A DNA stretch of 64,000 bases from Ornithinimicrobium humiphilum (GTDB lineage: Bacteria; Actinomycetota; Actinomycetes; Actinomycetales; Dermatophilaceae). The stretch spans positions 1,736,001 through 1,800,000 of the forward strand of contig NZ_VFPU01000001.1 in the NCBI RefSeq assembly GCF_006716885.1, read 5' to 3'. The notes beneath the pieces were generated by a model. It did not search any database. It saw only the letters and a list, made by a program, of their open reading frames with translations, and was not told the DNA's origin. Made by a program: the position numbers and the translations under genes. This document shows, one piece after another, positions 29,442 to 40,584 of this stretch; position 1 is the first letter of the stretch; each line of letters opens with the position of its first letter.

Positions 29442-29924
29442 ATGACGGCCGGGGACGACACCCGCGCCGCGCTGCCCGCCCCGCTGGCCGAGCTGGCCGA
29501 GGACTTCCACGCCGTCTCGGAGAAGGACCGCCTCCAGCTGCTGCTGGAGCTGAGCCAGGAGCTGCCCGCCCTGCCGGAGCGCTACGCCGGCCACCTCGAC
29601 CAGATGGAGCGCGTCGACGAGTGCCAGTCACCCGTCTTCCTCGCGGTCGAGGTCGCCGACGACCCGGAGCAGACGGTCTCGCTCTACTTCGACGCGCCCG
29701 CCGAGGCGCCGACGACGCGCGGCTTCGCGGGCATCCTGCACGAGGGGCTCGACGGCCTGCCGGCCGAGGAGGTCCTCGGGGTGCCCGACGACGCGCCCTA
29801 CCGCTTCGGCCTGGCCGAGGCGGTCTCCCCGCTGCGGATGCGCGGGATGGTGGGCATGCTCGGGCGCATCAAGCGCCAGGTCCGGATGCGCCGGGAGGCG
29901 CTGAGCCTCGGAGGAGGGGCATGA
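29442..29924 (+). CDS. sufE: SufE family sulfur acceptor
   Basis: A 160-aa SufE-like protein that would accept persulfide sulfur from a cysteine desulfurase or the neighbouring SseA. The catalytic cysteine is C61 in [30 protein letters not shown] is a family block. ATG 29442 is chosen for the GGAG 8 nt upstream; a GTG at 29436 overlaps the previous stop but is too close to it. The stop overlaps der (ATGA). Confidence 0.92.
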   Translation: MTAGDDTRAALPAPLAELAEDFHAVSEKDRLQLLLELSQELPALPERYAGHLDQMERVDECQSPVFLAVEVADDPEQTVSLYFDAPAEAPTTRGFAGILHEGLDGLPAEEVLGVPDDAPYRFGLAEAVSPLRMRGMVGMLGRIKRQVRMRREALSLGGGA

Positions 29925-31450
29925 GCGAGTCCTGGGAGAACGAGGACGACGGCGTCGAGGTCGAGTGGACCGGCGGCGCCGACCCCACCGTCGACGTCGA
30001 GCCGACGGAGGAGGAGCTTCAGCTCGAGCGCGCGCTCAAGGCAGGTCTGTCCGAGTTCGAGCTGTCCGACGAGGACCTCGAGCTGGTCGAGACCGGGCAG
30101 CTGCCCGAGGGCGACCTGGACGAGGCCGAGACGCGTCCCGTCGTGGCCGTCGTCGGCCGCCCCAACGTGGGCAAGTCGAGCATGGTCAACCGCATCCTGG
30201 GCCGCCGTGAGGCGGTCGTCGAGGACGTGCCCGGGGTGACCCGTGACCGCGTCGCCTACGACGCGGACTGGTCGGGCCGGCGCTTCACCCTGGTCGACAC
30301 CGGTGGTTGGGAGGTGGACGCCACCGGCATCCACCTGCGGGTCGCCGAGCAGGCCGAGGTGGCCGTCGACCTGGCCGACGCGGTGCTCTTCATCGTGGAC
30401 GCCACGGTCGGGGCCACCGACACCGACGAGCAGGTCGTCCGGCTGCTGCGCCGCTCGGGCAAGCCGGTGATCCTCATCGCCAACAAGGTCGACGACCAGC
30501 GGGTCGAGGCCGATGCGGCGATGCTGTGGTCGCTGGGCCTGGGCCAGCCGTGGCCGGTGTCCGCGCTGCACGGGCGGGGTGTCGGCGACGCCCTCGACGC
30601 GCTGCTGGACGTGCTGCCCGACACGACGTCGGTCCCCGGGGCCTACCCCCGCGGCGGGCCCCGCAGGGTGGCCCTGCTGGGCCGACCCAACGTCGGCAAG
30701 TCCTCGCTGCTCAACAAGCTGGCCGGGTCCGAGCGCGTCGTCGTCGACAACGTCGCCGGCACCACCCGAGACCCGGTCGACGAGCTCATCGAGCTCGGCG
30801 GGCGGCCGTGGCGCTTCGTCGACACCGCCGGCATCCGGCGGCGCGTGCACCAGACCCGCGGCGCCGACTTCTACGCCTCGCTGCGCACGCAGACGGCGCT
30901 GGAGAAGGCCGAGGTGGCCGTCGTGCTCGTCGACGTCTCCGAGCCGCTGACCGAGCAGGACATCCGCGTCGTGCAGCAGGTCGTCGACTCCGGCCGGGCG
31001 CTGGTCCTCGCGTTCAACAAGTGGGACACCATCGACGAGGAGCGGCGCTACTACCTCGAGCGCGAGATCGAGCGCGACCTCGTGCAGATGCAGTGGGCCC
31101 CCCGGGTCAACATCTCGGCCGCCACGGGTCGCAACGTCGCCAAGCTGGTGCCCGCCCTGGAGACCGCTCTGGCCTCCTGGGACCGCCGCATCCCGACGTC
31201 GCGCCTCAACGCCTTCCTGGGCGAGGTCGTCGCGGCGCACCCCCACCCGGTGCGCAGCGGCAAGCAGCCGCGGATCCTCTTCGCGACGCAGGCCGACACC
31301 CGCCCGCCGAAGTTCGTGATCTTCGCCTCGGGCTTCCTGGAGGCCGGCTACCGCCGCTTCCTCGAGCGCCGGCTGCGCGAGGAGTTCGGCTTCGAGGGCA
31401 CGCCGATCGAGATCTCCGTGCGGGTGCGCGAGAAGCGCTCCCGGCGCTGA
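29921..31450 (+). CDS. der: Ribosome biogenesis GTPase Der (EngA)
   Basis: Double GTPase for 50S subunit maturation; 509 aa. A 70-residue acidic N-terminal extension (rich in Glu/Asp) precedes G domain 1 ([24 protein letters not shown]) and G domain 2 ([26 protein letters not shown]), then the KH-like domain (about 400-500). Acidic extensions are common in actinobacterial Der. It closes the parA-der block. Confidence 0.96.
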   Translation: MSESWENEDDGVEVEWTGGADPTVDVEPTEEELQLERALKAGLSEFELSDEDLELVETGQLPEGDLDEAETRPVVAVVGRPNVGKSSMVNRILGRREAVVEDVPGVTRDRVAYDADWSGRRFTLVDTGGWEVDATGIHLRVAEQAEVAVDLADAVLFIVDATVGATDTDEQVVRLLRRSGKPVILIANKVDDQRVEADAAMLWSLGLGQPWPVSALHGRGVGDALDALLDVLPDTTSVPGAYPRGGPRRVALLGRPNVGKSSLLNKLAGSERVVVDNVAGTTRDPVDELIELGGRPWRFVDTAGIRRRVHQTRGADFYASLRTQTALEKAEVAVVLVDVSEPLTEQDIRVVQQVVDSGRALVLAFNKWDTIDEERRYYLEREIERDLVQMQWAPRVNISAATGRNVAKLVPALETALASWDRRIPTSRLNAFLGEVVAAHPHPVRSGKQPRILFATQADTRPPKFVIFASGFLEAGYRRFLERRLREEFGFEGTPIEISVRVREKRSRR

Positions 31451-31544
31451 TCCCGGGGTCGAGGAGACACCTGTGGCGCAGGGGGACCCGGGATTCGGTT
31501 CCCCGGCCCCCATGCGTTAAGGTGATCCTCGCCCTTCGGGGCCT

Positions 31545-31618
<74 letters not shown>

Positions 31619-31625
31619 CCGAGAA

Positions 31626-31660
31626 CGAAGGCCCTGCCGGACACACCGGCAGGGCCTTCG
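31626..31660 (+). terminator. Strong hairpin terminator after tRNA-Pro
   Basis: 15-bp perfect stem with outer arms CGAAGGCCCTGCCGG (31626-31640) and CCGGCAGGGCCTTCG (31646-31660), loop ACACA, then TCATACCTC. Terminates the tRNA before the next promoter. Confidence 0.85.
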
Positions 31661-31692
31661 TCATACCTCCCGGGACGCACGGACCGGACAAC

Positions 31693-31698
31693 TACACT
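31693..31698 (+). promoter_or_regulatory. -10 box, leaderless start of CDP-alcohol phosphatidyltransferase
   Basis: TACACT, 6 nt before the ATG at 31705. Confidence 0.65.
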
Positions 31699-31704
31699 GC
31701 GTCC

Positions 31705-32334
31705 ATGACCACGGGCACGGGGGAGGCTCCGCAGACCCGGCGGGACGATCCCGTCCCGTCGGTGAGCGCCCGCGTCCTGACCGTGCCCAACGTCCTGAGC
31801 GTCATCCGCCTCGTCGGGGTGCCGGTCTACCTGTGGCTGCTGGTCGCCGGCGAGATCGGCTGGGCCGGCCTGCTCCTCGTCCTCTCCGGCGTCACCGACT
31901 ACCTCGACGGCAAGATCGCCCGGCACTACGGCCTCGTGACGCGCCTGGGTCAGCTGCTCGACCCGATCGCCGACCGCCTCTACATCGCCGCGACGCTGCT
32001 CAGCCTGGCCTGGATCTCGGTCATCCCGTGGTGGCTGGTCGCCCTCCTGGTCGCCCGCGACGCCCTCATGGCCTCGATGTACCCCGTGGTGCGGCACCAC
32101 CGGCTGCCCATCCCGCCGGTGCACTTCGTCGGCAAGATGGCGACCTTCAACCTGCTCGCGGCCTTCCCGCTGCTGCTCTTCGGCGAGCTCGAGGGCTGGT
32201 GGCAGACGCCGGCGCTGGCCGCCGGCTGGGCCCTGGTGTGGTGGGGCGCGGCGCTCTACTGGGTCACCGGCTGCATCTACCTGTGGCAGCTGCGCTCGAT
32301 GATCCGCCAGCGCCGCGCCGGGGCAGGGGTATGA
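31705..32334 (+). CDS. pgsA2: CDP-alcohol phosphatidyltransferase
   Basis: Integral membrane phospholipid synthase, 209 aa, with the full family motif D-G-x2-A-R-x8-G-x3-D-x3-D (DGKIAR...GQLLDPIAD, about 71-96) and about five or six TM helices. It is at the pgsA2 position of M. tuberculosis (Rv1822), ahead of the DUF881/sbp genes. The product may be phosphatidylglycerol phosphate or cardiolipin; the sequence cannot decide. Confidence 0.9.
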   Translation: MTTGTGEAPQTRRDDPVPSVSARVLTVPNVLSVIRLVGVPVYLWLLVAGEIGWAGLLLVLSGVTDYLDGKIARHYGLVTRLGQLLDPIADRLYIAATLLSLAWISVIPWWLVALLVARDALMASMYPVVRHHRLPIPPVHFVGKMATFNLLAAFPLLLFGELEGWWQTPALAAGWALVWWGAALYWVTGCIYLWQLRSMIRQRRAGAGV

Positions 32335-33209
32335 GGTTCCCCCGCGCCGGGCAGGCCCGCCGCGACCCCGACCCCGCGGCGTCCATGGCCCTGCTCAACC
32401 AGGTCCTCGACCCGCCCGTGGGGCCGGGCTACAGCTCGGCCGCGGAGGCGCGCGAGGCGGCCGGGCTGCCCCGGTCCTCCGGCTTCGCCACGCCGCTGAT
32501 GTTCGTCACCGCCCTCGCGTTCGGGGTGCTCCTCACGGTCTCGGCGCTGACCCTGCGCGTGCCCGACCCCGTTGCGGCGGAGACCCGTGCCCAGCTCGTC
32601 ACCCGCATCGAGGCGGCCGAGGCCGCCGGCGACGACCTGCGCGAGCGGGTCGAGACCCTGCGCGCCGAGCTGCTCGAGCTCGAGCAGGCGCAGACCCTGC
32701 CCCAGGGCTCGGCCGGCGAGGGCGGGATCGCCGCCGCGGGCCTGCAGGTCGGCGCCGCCGCCGTCCAGGGCCCGGGGGTGCTCATCACCCTCCAGGACGC
32801 CGTCCCGGAGGCCGCCGGGCCGGGGGAGCGGCCCCGTGCCGAGCGGGTCAACGCCCGGGACATCCAGCTCGTCGTCAACAGGCTGTGGAGCGCGGGCGCC
32901 GAGGCGATCTCGGTCAACGGCCACCGCCTCACGAGCACCTCGGCGATCCGCTACGCCGGCGAGGCGATCATCGTCGACTTCCGCGGCCTGGCGCCGCCCT
33001 ACGAGATCCGCGCCATCGGCGACCCGGAGCGGCTGGCCGAGGAGACGTCGCGCGGCATGACGGGGGCCTACCTGTCCGAGCTGCGCTCCCAGCTCGGCAT
33101 CCGCTCCGAGGTCGGCGCCCAGGAGCAGATCACCATCGGCGCCGCCGAGCGGCTCACCACCCGCGTCGGCCGCGTGCCGGAGCAGCAGACCTCGGAGGAC
33201 ACCCGATGA
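32331..33209 (+). CDS. DUF881 membrane-anchored protein (first of two)
   Basis: A 292-aa protein: cytoplasmic N-terminus, one TM helix (about 58-77), an extracytoplasmic coiled coil (about 85-125, RIEAAEAAGDDLRERVETLRAELLE in part) and the DUF881 domain (about 135-280; VQGPGVLITLQDA, LWSAGAEAISVNGHRL). Homologous to Rv1823. Coupled to its neighbours by ATGA overlaps. A role at the envelope or division site is suspected for this family but not established. Confidence 0.9.
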   Translation: MRFPRAGQARRDPDPAASMALLNQVLDPPVGPGYSSAAEAREAAGLPRSSGFATPLMFVTALAFGVLLTVSALTLRVPDPVAAETRAQLVTRIEAAEAAGDDLRERVETLRAELLELEQAQTLPQGSAGEGGIAAAGLQVGAAAVQGPGVLITLQDAVPEAAGPGERPRAERVNARDIQLVVNRLWSAGAEAISVNGHRLTSTSAIRYAGEAIIVDFRGLAPPYEIRAIGDPERLAEETSRGMTGAYLSELRSQLGIRSEVGAQEQITIGAAERLTTRVGRVPEQQTSEDTR

Positions 33210-33538
33210 TCCCCATCCTCGGACTCGTGATCGGCATCGCGATCGGCCTGGTCGTCAGCCCCGAGGTGCCGCTGTGGCTGCAGCCCTACCTGCCGATCGC
33301 CGTGATCGCCGCGCTCGACGCCGTCTTCGGCGCGACCCGGGCCGCCCTGGAGGGCATCTTCAACGACCGCGTCTTCGTCATCTCCTTCCTGTCCAACGTG
33401 GTCGTGGCCGCGCTTATCGTCTTCCTCGGCAACCAGCTCGGTGTCGGGGCGCAGCTGTCGACGGGCGTCGTGGTCGTGCTCGGCCTGCGGATCTTCTCCA
33501 ACGTGGCGGCGATCCGGCGCCACCTGCTGGGGGCCTGA
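33206..33538 (+). CDS. sbp: Small basic protein, DUF1290
   Basis: A 110-aa membrane protein with three hydrophobic helices (GLVIGIAIGLVVSP, IAVIAALDAVFGA, VVVAALIVFLGNQLG) and the signature GATRAALEG plus LRIFSNVAAIRRHLLGA. Homologous to Rv1824. Always found between two DUF881 genes in actinobacteria, as here; its function is unknown. Confidence 0.9.
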   Translation: MIPILGLVIGIAIGLVVSPEVPLWLQPYLPIAVIAALDAVFGATRAALEGIFNDRVFVISFLSNVVVAALIVFLGNQLGVGAQLSTGVVVVLGLRIFSNVAAIRRHLLGA

Positions 33539-34341
33539 TGACGGACACCGACCGAGCGGGCCCCCGGAACCGTCTCCACCTGCCCCGGCGCCACCACGGA
33601 CCACGGGTCACGACGGACCAGGCGCGCAGCCGGCTGCGCAGCCTCGCGACGGGCGCACGACCCAGCCGCGGGCAGGTCGTCGCGGCGATGCTGCTCGCGC
33701 TGCTGGGCATCGCCCTGGTCGCGCAGGTGCGCAGCACCGACGAGGCCGGCCTGCGCCAGCTGCGGCAGGCCGAGCTGGTGGCGCTTCTCGACAACGTCAC
33801 GGGGCGTGTCGACGCGCTCCAGCAGGAGGTCGTCCAGCTCGAGGCCGACCGGCTCCGCCTCCAGGGCGAGCAGGGCGGGGAGGCCGCGGCGGTCGCCGCG
33901 GCCGAGCGCCTGGAGTCCTACGCCATCCTGGCGGGCACCGTGCCGGTCCAGGGCCCGGGCGTGACGATCTACGTCAACGACCCCGAGGGCGGGGTGACCC
34001 AGACGATGATGCTCGACGCCATCCAGGAGCTGCGCGACGCCGGTGCCGAGGCGATCCAGATCGGTGCGGAGCGGGTGGTGGCCTCCACGTGGGTCGGCAC
34101 CGACGCCGAGGGACGCGTCACCCTCGACGGCGCGCCCCTGGTGCCGCCCTACCGGATCGTGGCGATCGGCGACTCGCACACGCTCGCGGCGGCCATGGCG
34201 ATCCCCGGCGGCTTCTCCGACAGCCTCCGCGGGGTGGGAGCGACGGTCAACGTCGTCGAGGACGACGACCTCCTCGTGGATGCGTTGCACCCGGCGCAGG
34301 AGCCCCGTTACGCTCGGCCCGTCCCGTCAGCCCCCGAGTAG
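33538..34341 (+). CDS. DUF881 membrane-anchored protein (second of two)
   Basis: A 267-aa protein with a basic N-terminus, a TM helix (about 46-64), a coiled coil (about 68-105) and DUF881 domain (VPVQGPGVTIYVNDPEGG, ELRDAGAEAIQIGAERV, VPPYRIVAIGDSHT). Homologous to Rv1825. It starts on the last base of the sbp stop codon (TGATG). Confidence 0.9.
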   Translation: MTDTDRAGPRNRLHLPRRHHGPRVTTDQARSRLRSLATGARPSRGQVVAAMLLALLGIALVAQVRSTDEAGLRQLRQAELVALLDNVTGRVDALQQEVVQLEADRLRLQGEQGGEAAAVAAAERLESYAILAGTVPVQGPGVTIYVNDPEGGVTQTMMLDAIQELRDAGAEAIQIGAERVVASTWVGTDAEGRVTLDGAPLVPPYRIVAIGDSHTLAAAMAIPGGFSDSLRGVGATVNVVEDDDLLVDALHPAQEPRYARPVPSAPE

Positions 34342-34360
34342 TGCGCGCTGCCCGGGCTCG

Positions 34361-34366
34361 TAAGGT
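34361..34366 (+). promoter_or_regulatory. Putative -10 box of gcvH
   Basis: TAAGGT; predicts a leader of about 50 nt with GAGGAGAG just before the ATG. Confidence 0.4.
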
Positions 34367-34423
34367 AGCCCTACCGACCACGGCGGTCGCACCGCACCGC
34401 CGGACCAGCCACCGAGGAGAGCG

Positions 34424-34813
34424 ATGAGCACCCTGAACTACCCCGAGGACCTTCGTTACACCACCGACCACGAGTGGGTGCGCGACCAGGGCGACGGGGT
34501 GGTGCGCGTCGGCATCACCGCCTACGCGCAGGACGCCCTCGGTGACGTCGTCTACGTCTCGCTGCCGGCCGTCGGCGACACCGTGGCCGTGGGCGACTCG
34601 GTCGGCGAGGTCGAGTCGACCAAGTCGGTGAGCGACATCTACGCTCCCGTCGCCGGCGAGATCACCGCCGTCAACGAGGCCCTCGACGCGACGCCCGAGC
34701 TGATCAACTCCGACAGCTACGGCGAGGGCTGGATGTACGAGGTCAAGCTCTCCGACGCCGCCGCCCTCGAGGGCCTCATGGACTCCGCCGCCTACCAGGC
34801 GTCGCTGGACTGA
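34424..34813 (+). CDS. gcvH: Glycine cleavage system H protein
   Basis: Lipoyl carrier of the glycine cleavage complex, shuttling the aminomethyl group between GcvP, GcvT and Lpd; 129 aa. Lipoylated K67 in GEVESTKSVSDIYAP. GAGGAGAG precedes the ATG. gcvP lies 3 kb downstream behind the FHA and MerR genes; gcvT is not in the window. This is the mycobacterial arrangement (Rv1826-Rv1832). Confidence 0.96.
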   Translation: MSTLNYPEDLRYTTDHEWVRDQGDGVVRVGITAYAQDALGDVVYVSLPAVGDTVAVGDSVGEVESTKSVSDIYAPVAGEITAVNEALDATPELINSDSYGEGWMYEVKLSDAAALEGLMDSAAYQASLD

Positions 34814-34877
34814 CCCCGGACCCCTGTCGATCCGCGCCACCCCCGTCCGGGACCTCGGAACGGGGGGAGCGCTGGAC

Positions 34878-34883
34878 TACAGT
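34878..34883 (+). promoter_or_regulatory. -10 box of the FHA-protein gene
   Basis: TACAGT; predicts a start near 34889 and a leader of about 75 nt. Confidence 0.5.
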
Positions 34884-34885
34884 GG

Positions 34886-34919
34886 GGGACCGGTGACCGC
34901 ACCGTCGGCCACCGGTCCC
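34886..34919 (+). other. Hairpin in the 5' leader of the FHA-protein gene
   Basis: 10-bp arms GGGACCGGTG (34886-34895) and CACCGGTCCC (34910-34919) with a 14-nt loop, beginning at the predicted transcription start. It might stabilise the mRNA or regulate it; no known family matches. Confidence 0.5.
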
Positions 34920-34963
34920 TTCCGTCCCCGGACACGACGTACCAACCACCAGGAAGGTCACCC

Positions 34964-35419
34964 GTGAGCGACCGCGACCGCGAGCACCACGACTTCGGCA
35001 CCGACCCGGCCACCGCGCGGATCCCGCACGGCGGGGACCTGCCGCCGGCCGACTACACCTTCGACGACGAGACCCCGCGGCTCTCGGCCGAGGACCAGCG
35101 CACCGTCGACGCGCTGCGGCCCGGCACCGCCCTGCTCATCGTGCTGCGTGGTCCCAACACCGGTGCACGCTTCCTCCTGGACGCCGACGAGGTCTCCTCC
35201 GGCCGCCACCCCAGCAGCGACATCTTCCTCGACGACGTCACCGTCTCGCGCCGGCACGCGGTCTTCGTCCGCGACCCCGAGGGGTATGTCGTGCGCGACG
35301 TCGGCTCGCTCAACGGCACCTACGTCAACCGCCAGCGCATCGACGAGGCCGTCCTGCACCAGGGCGACGAGGTCCAGATCGGCAAGTTCCGCCTCGTCTA
35401 CTACCTCGGGCGCCCGTGA
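34964..35419 (+). CDS. garA: FHA domain protein, GarA/OdhI position homologue
   Basis: A 151-aa phospho-threonine-binding protein. FHA domain about 60-148: SSGRHPSSDIFLDD, VSRRHAVF, VGSLNGTYVN. GarA/OdhI inhibit 2-oxoglutarate dehydrogenase and adjust glutamate metabolism, switched by PknB/PknG phosphorylation on an N-terminal ETT motif. The N-terminus here reads FDDETPRLSAED, with no ETT, so regulation may differ. GTG with AAGG upstream. It follows gcvH and overlaps the MerR gene (GTGA). Confidence 0.88.
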   Translation: MSDRDREHHDFGTDPATARIPHGGDLPPADYTFDDETPRLSAEDQRTVDALRPGTALLIVLRGPNTGARFLLDADEVSSGRHPSSDIFLDDVTVSRRHAVFVRDPEGYVVRDVGSLNGTYVNRQRIDEAVLHQGDEVQIGKFRLVYYLGRP

Positions 35420-36180
35420 CCTCGACCGCACGCGCCGAGACCTCCGGCGCACGGGGGATCTCGATCGGGGCCGTGCTGCGCGAGCTGCAGCCCGACTTCC
35501 CCGACCTGACGATCTCCAAGATCCGCTACCTGGAGACCGAGGGGCTCATCAGCCCCGAGCGCCGTTCCTCGGGCTACCGCCTCTTCTCCGAGGCCGACAT
35601 CGCCCGGCTGCGGTTCATCCTCACCGCCCAGCGCGACCGGTTCTGGCCGCTCAAGGTCATCAAGGACGCCCTGGACCGGCTCGACCGCGGCCTCGACGTG
35701 CCCGAGCTGGCCCGGCCCGCGGGGGAGGGTGAGCCGGCCGGCGAGCCCGCCCGCGAGGAGGGCGGCGCGGTCGTCACCGACCTCAGCGCCGCCGCGCTGC
35801 GGCGTCGCCGCGCGATCCGGCTGTCCCCGGCCGAGCTGCGCGAGCGCACCGGCCTGGACCGGGCCGCCTACGGCCAGCTCAAGGCCTTCGGCCTGCTGCG
35901 CACCGACTCCAGCGGCCGGCACCACGCCGACGACCTCGACGTCGCGACCGCGGCCGCCTCGCTGGCCCGCTACGGCCTCGAGGCCCGGCACCTGCGCTCC
36001 TTCCGGATCGGCGCCGACCGCGAGCTCGGCATCGCCCAGCAGATCCTCGAGCCGTTGCGTCGGCGCCAGGCGCGCGGCGCCGCCGGGCCCGACCCCGAGC
36101 AGGCCGAGGCCGAGCTGCTCTCGACGATGCTCTCGCTGCACGTCGCCCTCGTGAGGTCCGGTCTCTCCCAGGGGCACTGA
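35416..36180 (+). CDS. ftsR: MerR-family regulator, FtsR/Rv1828-like
   Basis: A 254-aa regulator with an N-terminal MerR winged helix (about 15-85; ISIGAVLRELQPDF, KIRYLETEGLI, SSGYRLFSEADIARL) and a C-terminal helical domain. Homologues at this locus (Rv1828; FtsR of Corynebacterium, an activator of ftsZ) suggest a cell-division role. The middle (about 100-120) is a Pro/Glu-rich linker. Symbol by synteny. Confidence 0.87.
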   Translation: MTSTARAETSGARGISIGAVLRELQPDFPDLTISKIRYLETEGLISPERRSSGYRLFSEADIARLRFILTAQRDRFWPLKVIKDALDRLDRGLDVPELARPAGEGEPAGEPAREEGGAVVTDLSAAALRRRRAIRLSPAELRERTGLDRAAYGQLKAFGLLRTDSSGRHHADDLDVATAAASLARYGLEARHLRSFRIGADRELGIAQQILEPLRRRQARGAAGPDPEQAEAELLSTMLSLHVALVRSGLSQGH

Positions 36181-36259
36181 CCTCCGGCCGACGGCCCCGT
36201 TCGACCCTCCGCAGGGGACCCGTCCCGCGTCGCGCCCGCCGTCCGGGGGTGCGGCGGGG

Positions 36260-36265
36260 TACCGT
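36260..36265 (+). promoter_or_regulatory. -10 box, leaderless start of DUF151 gene
   Basis: TACCGT, 6 nt before the GTG at 36272. Confidence 0.6.
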
Positions 36266-36271
36266 GGAAGG

Positions 36272-36736
36272 GTGAGAGAGCTCGACGTCCTGGGTGTCCG
36301 GGTCGAGATGCCGACCAACAGCCCGATCGTGCTGCTGCGCGAGCGCGAGGGCCAGCGCTACGTGCCCATCTGGATCGGTGCTCCGGAGGCGACCGCGATC
36401 GCCTACGCCCAGCAGGGCGTCGAGCCGCCGCGTCCGCTCACCCACGACCTGATGGTCACGATCATCACCGAGCTGGGCCACCGCCTGACGGCCGTGCACA
36501 TCACCGAGGTGCGCGAGAACACGTTCATGGCCGAGCTCCACTTCGACGGCGGCACGGTCATCTCGGCCCGCCCCAGCGACGCCATCGCGCTGGCCCTGCG
36601 GGCGGCGACCCCGATCCTGGCGACCGAGGAGCTGCTCGACGAGGTGGGCGTCACGATGGCGGTCGAGGAGGAGGACGAGGTGCAGCGCTTTCGCGAGTTC
36701 CTCGACAACGTCTCCGCCGAGGACTTCGAGGAGTAG
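36272..36736 (+). CDS. Bifunctional nuclease family protein (DUF151)
   Basis: A 154-aa protein of the DUF151/BFN family (Rv1829 position): LREREGQRYVPIWIGAPEATAIAY, FDGGTVISARPSDAIALALR. Plant members are described as nucleases; the bacterial role is unclear. The GTG start lies 6 nt after a -10 box. It has an acidic C-terminus. Confidence 0.88.
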   Translation: MRELDVLGVRVEMPTNSPIVLLREREGQRYVPIWIGAPEATAIAYAQQGVEPPRPLTHDLMVTIITELGHRLTAVHITEVRENTFMAELHFDGGTVISARPSDAIALALRAATPILATEELLDEVGVTMAVEEEDEVQRFREFLDNVSAEDFEE

Positions 36737-36786
36737 CCGTGGCCTTCTGCGGCGCGTCGGTCGTTGACCACGCCACCCCCGCGCCC

Positions 36787-36792
36787 TACCGT
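36787..36792 (+). promoter_or_regulatory. -10 box of the second MerR gene
   Basis: TACCGT; predicts a start near 36798, inside the inverted repeat that follows. Confidence 0.5.
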
Positions 36793-36796
36793 CGAG

Positions 36797-36815
36797 GTGT
36801 GCACACGGTGCACAC
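36797..36815 (+). promoter_or_regulatory. Perfect 8-3-8 inverted repeat, probable MerR autoregulatory operator
   Basis: GTGTGCAC - ACG - GTGCACAC, at the predicted transcription start and 42 bp before the GTG of the MerR gene. A dyad of this length suits a MerR-family dimer; its place downstream of the -10 favours autorepression. Inference. Confidence 0.6.
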
Positions 36816-36857
36816 GAGTCACACCAATCCCATTGTTCACATCTCCGAGGAGGACCG

Positions 36858-37448
36858 GTGAGCGCAGGCGCTGACGCCCCCGGCACGCAGGCCGGCACCG
36901 GGCACGAGCCCCGGCCCTCCCAGGGGGTCCTCTTCACGCAGGACATCCCCGCCCTCGACGAGACCATCGGCTACCGCGGCCCCACCGCCTGCGGGGCGGC
37001 GGGCGTGACCTACCGCCAGCTCGACTACTGGGCCCGCACGGGCCTGCTCGAGCCCTCCGTCCGCAACCCCAGCGGGTCGGGCACCCAGCGCCTCTACTCC
37101 TTCCGCGACATCCTCGTCCTCAAGATCATCAAGCGCCTCCTCGACACCGGGGTGTCGCTGCAGCAGATCCGCGTCGCGGTGACGGCGCTGCGCGAGCGCG
37201 GCGTGGAGGACCTCGCCCGCATCACCCTCATGAGCGACGGCGCGAGCGTCTACGAGTGCACGAGCGACGACGAGGTCATCGACCTGGTCCGTGGCGGCCA
37301 GGGCGTCTTCGGCATCGCGGTCGGCAGCGTCTGGCGCGAGGTGGAGGGCCAGCTCGCCGAGCTGCCCAGCGAGCGGGCCGGCGAGCCCGTCGCCGAGCAC
37401 CCCTCCGACGAGCTCTCGGCCCGCCGTCGCGCCCGCCGCACCTCCTGA
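36858..37448 (+). CDS. MerR-family regulator, Rv1830-like
   Basis: A 196-aa regulator. After a 45-residue disordered tail comes a MerR helix-turn-helix (about 48-115): AAGVTYRQLDYWARTGLLEPS, TQRLYSFRDILVLKIIKRLLD, and a C-terminal part with basic tail RRRARRTS. At the Rv1830 (McdR) position, where the mycobacterial protein affects cell division. GTG with GGAGGA upstream. It probably binds the repeat at 36797-36815. Confidence 0.88.
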   Translation: MSAGADAPGTQAGTGHEPRPSQGVLFTQDIPALDETIGYRGPTACGAAGVTYRQLDYWARTGLLEPSVRNPSGSGTQRLYSFRDILVLKIIKRLLDTGVSLQQIRVAVTALRERGVEDLARITLMSDGASVYECTSDDEVIDLVRGGQGVFGIAVGSVWREVEGQLAELPSERAGEPVAEHPSDELSARRRARRTS

Positions 37449-37478
37449 CCGGTCGCCGGGGGACACCCGCGCACCTGC

Positions 37479-37484
37479 TAAGTT
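37479..37484 (+). promoter_or_regulatory. Putative -10 box of the riboswitch-gcvP transcript
   Basis: TAAGTT, about 20 nt upstream of the glycine aptamer. Confidence 0.45.
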
Positions 37485-37502
37485 TGACGGTGCCGTCGAG
37501 GC

Positions 37503-37606
37503 CGCGCGGGAGAGTCCTCGCCAGGTTTCGGTGAGGCGCCGAAGGGGCAAACTCCCCGCCAAGCTCTCAGGCGCCAGGACCGTGCGGATCAGGCAACTCT
37601 GAAGGG
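37503..37606 (+). ncRNA. Glycine riboswitch (single aptamer)
   Basis: Conserved glycine-aptamer elements appear in order: GCGGGAGAG (37506-37514), GGCGCCGAAGGGGCAA (about 37535-37550), CAAGCTCTCAGGCGCC (37560-37575), AGGAC and a closing CTCTGAAGG. One aptamer only; no second copy follows. It lies 63 bp upstream of gcvP and would switch it on when glycine is high. A short GGGG-AGCG-CCCC hairpin at about 37631-37642 may be part of the expression platform. Confidence 0.9.
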
Positions 37607-37668
37607 CGCACCACCACGTGCCCGACAGAGGGGGAGCGCCCCGCCGCGCCTGCCCGAGGAGCTTTGAG

Positions 37669-40563
<2,895 letters not shown>

Positions 40564-40584
40564 GCCGCTCCATACCTCGGCACC

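Noticed and set aside
34362..34376. GGTAG-CC-CTACC inverted repeat upstream of gcvH as an operator
   Set aside because: Only 5-bp arms, overlapping an ordinary -10 region; too short to support a specific site.
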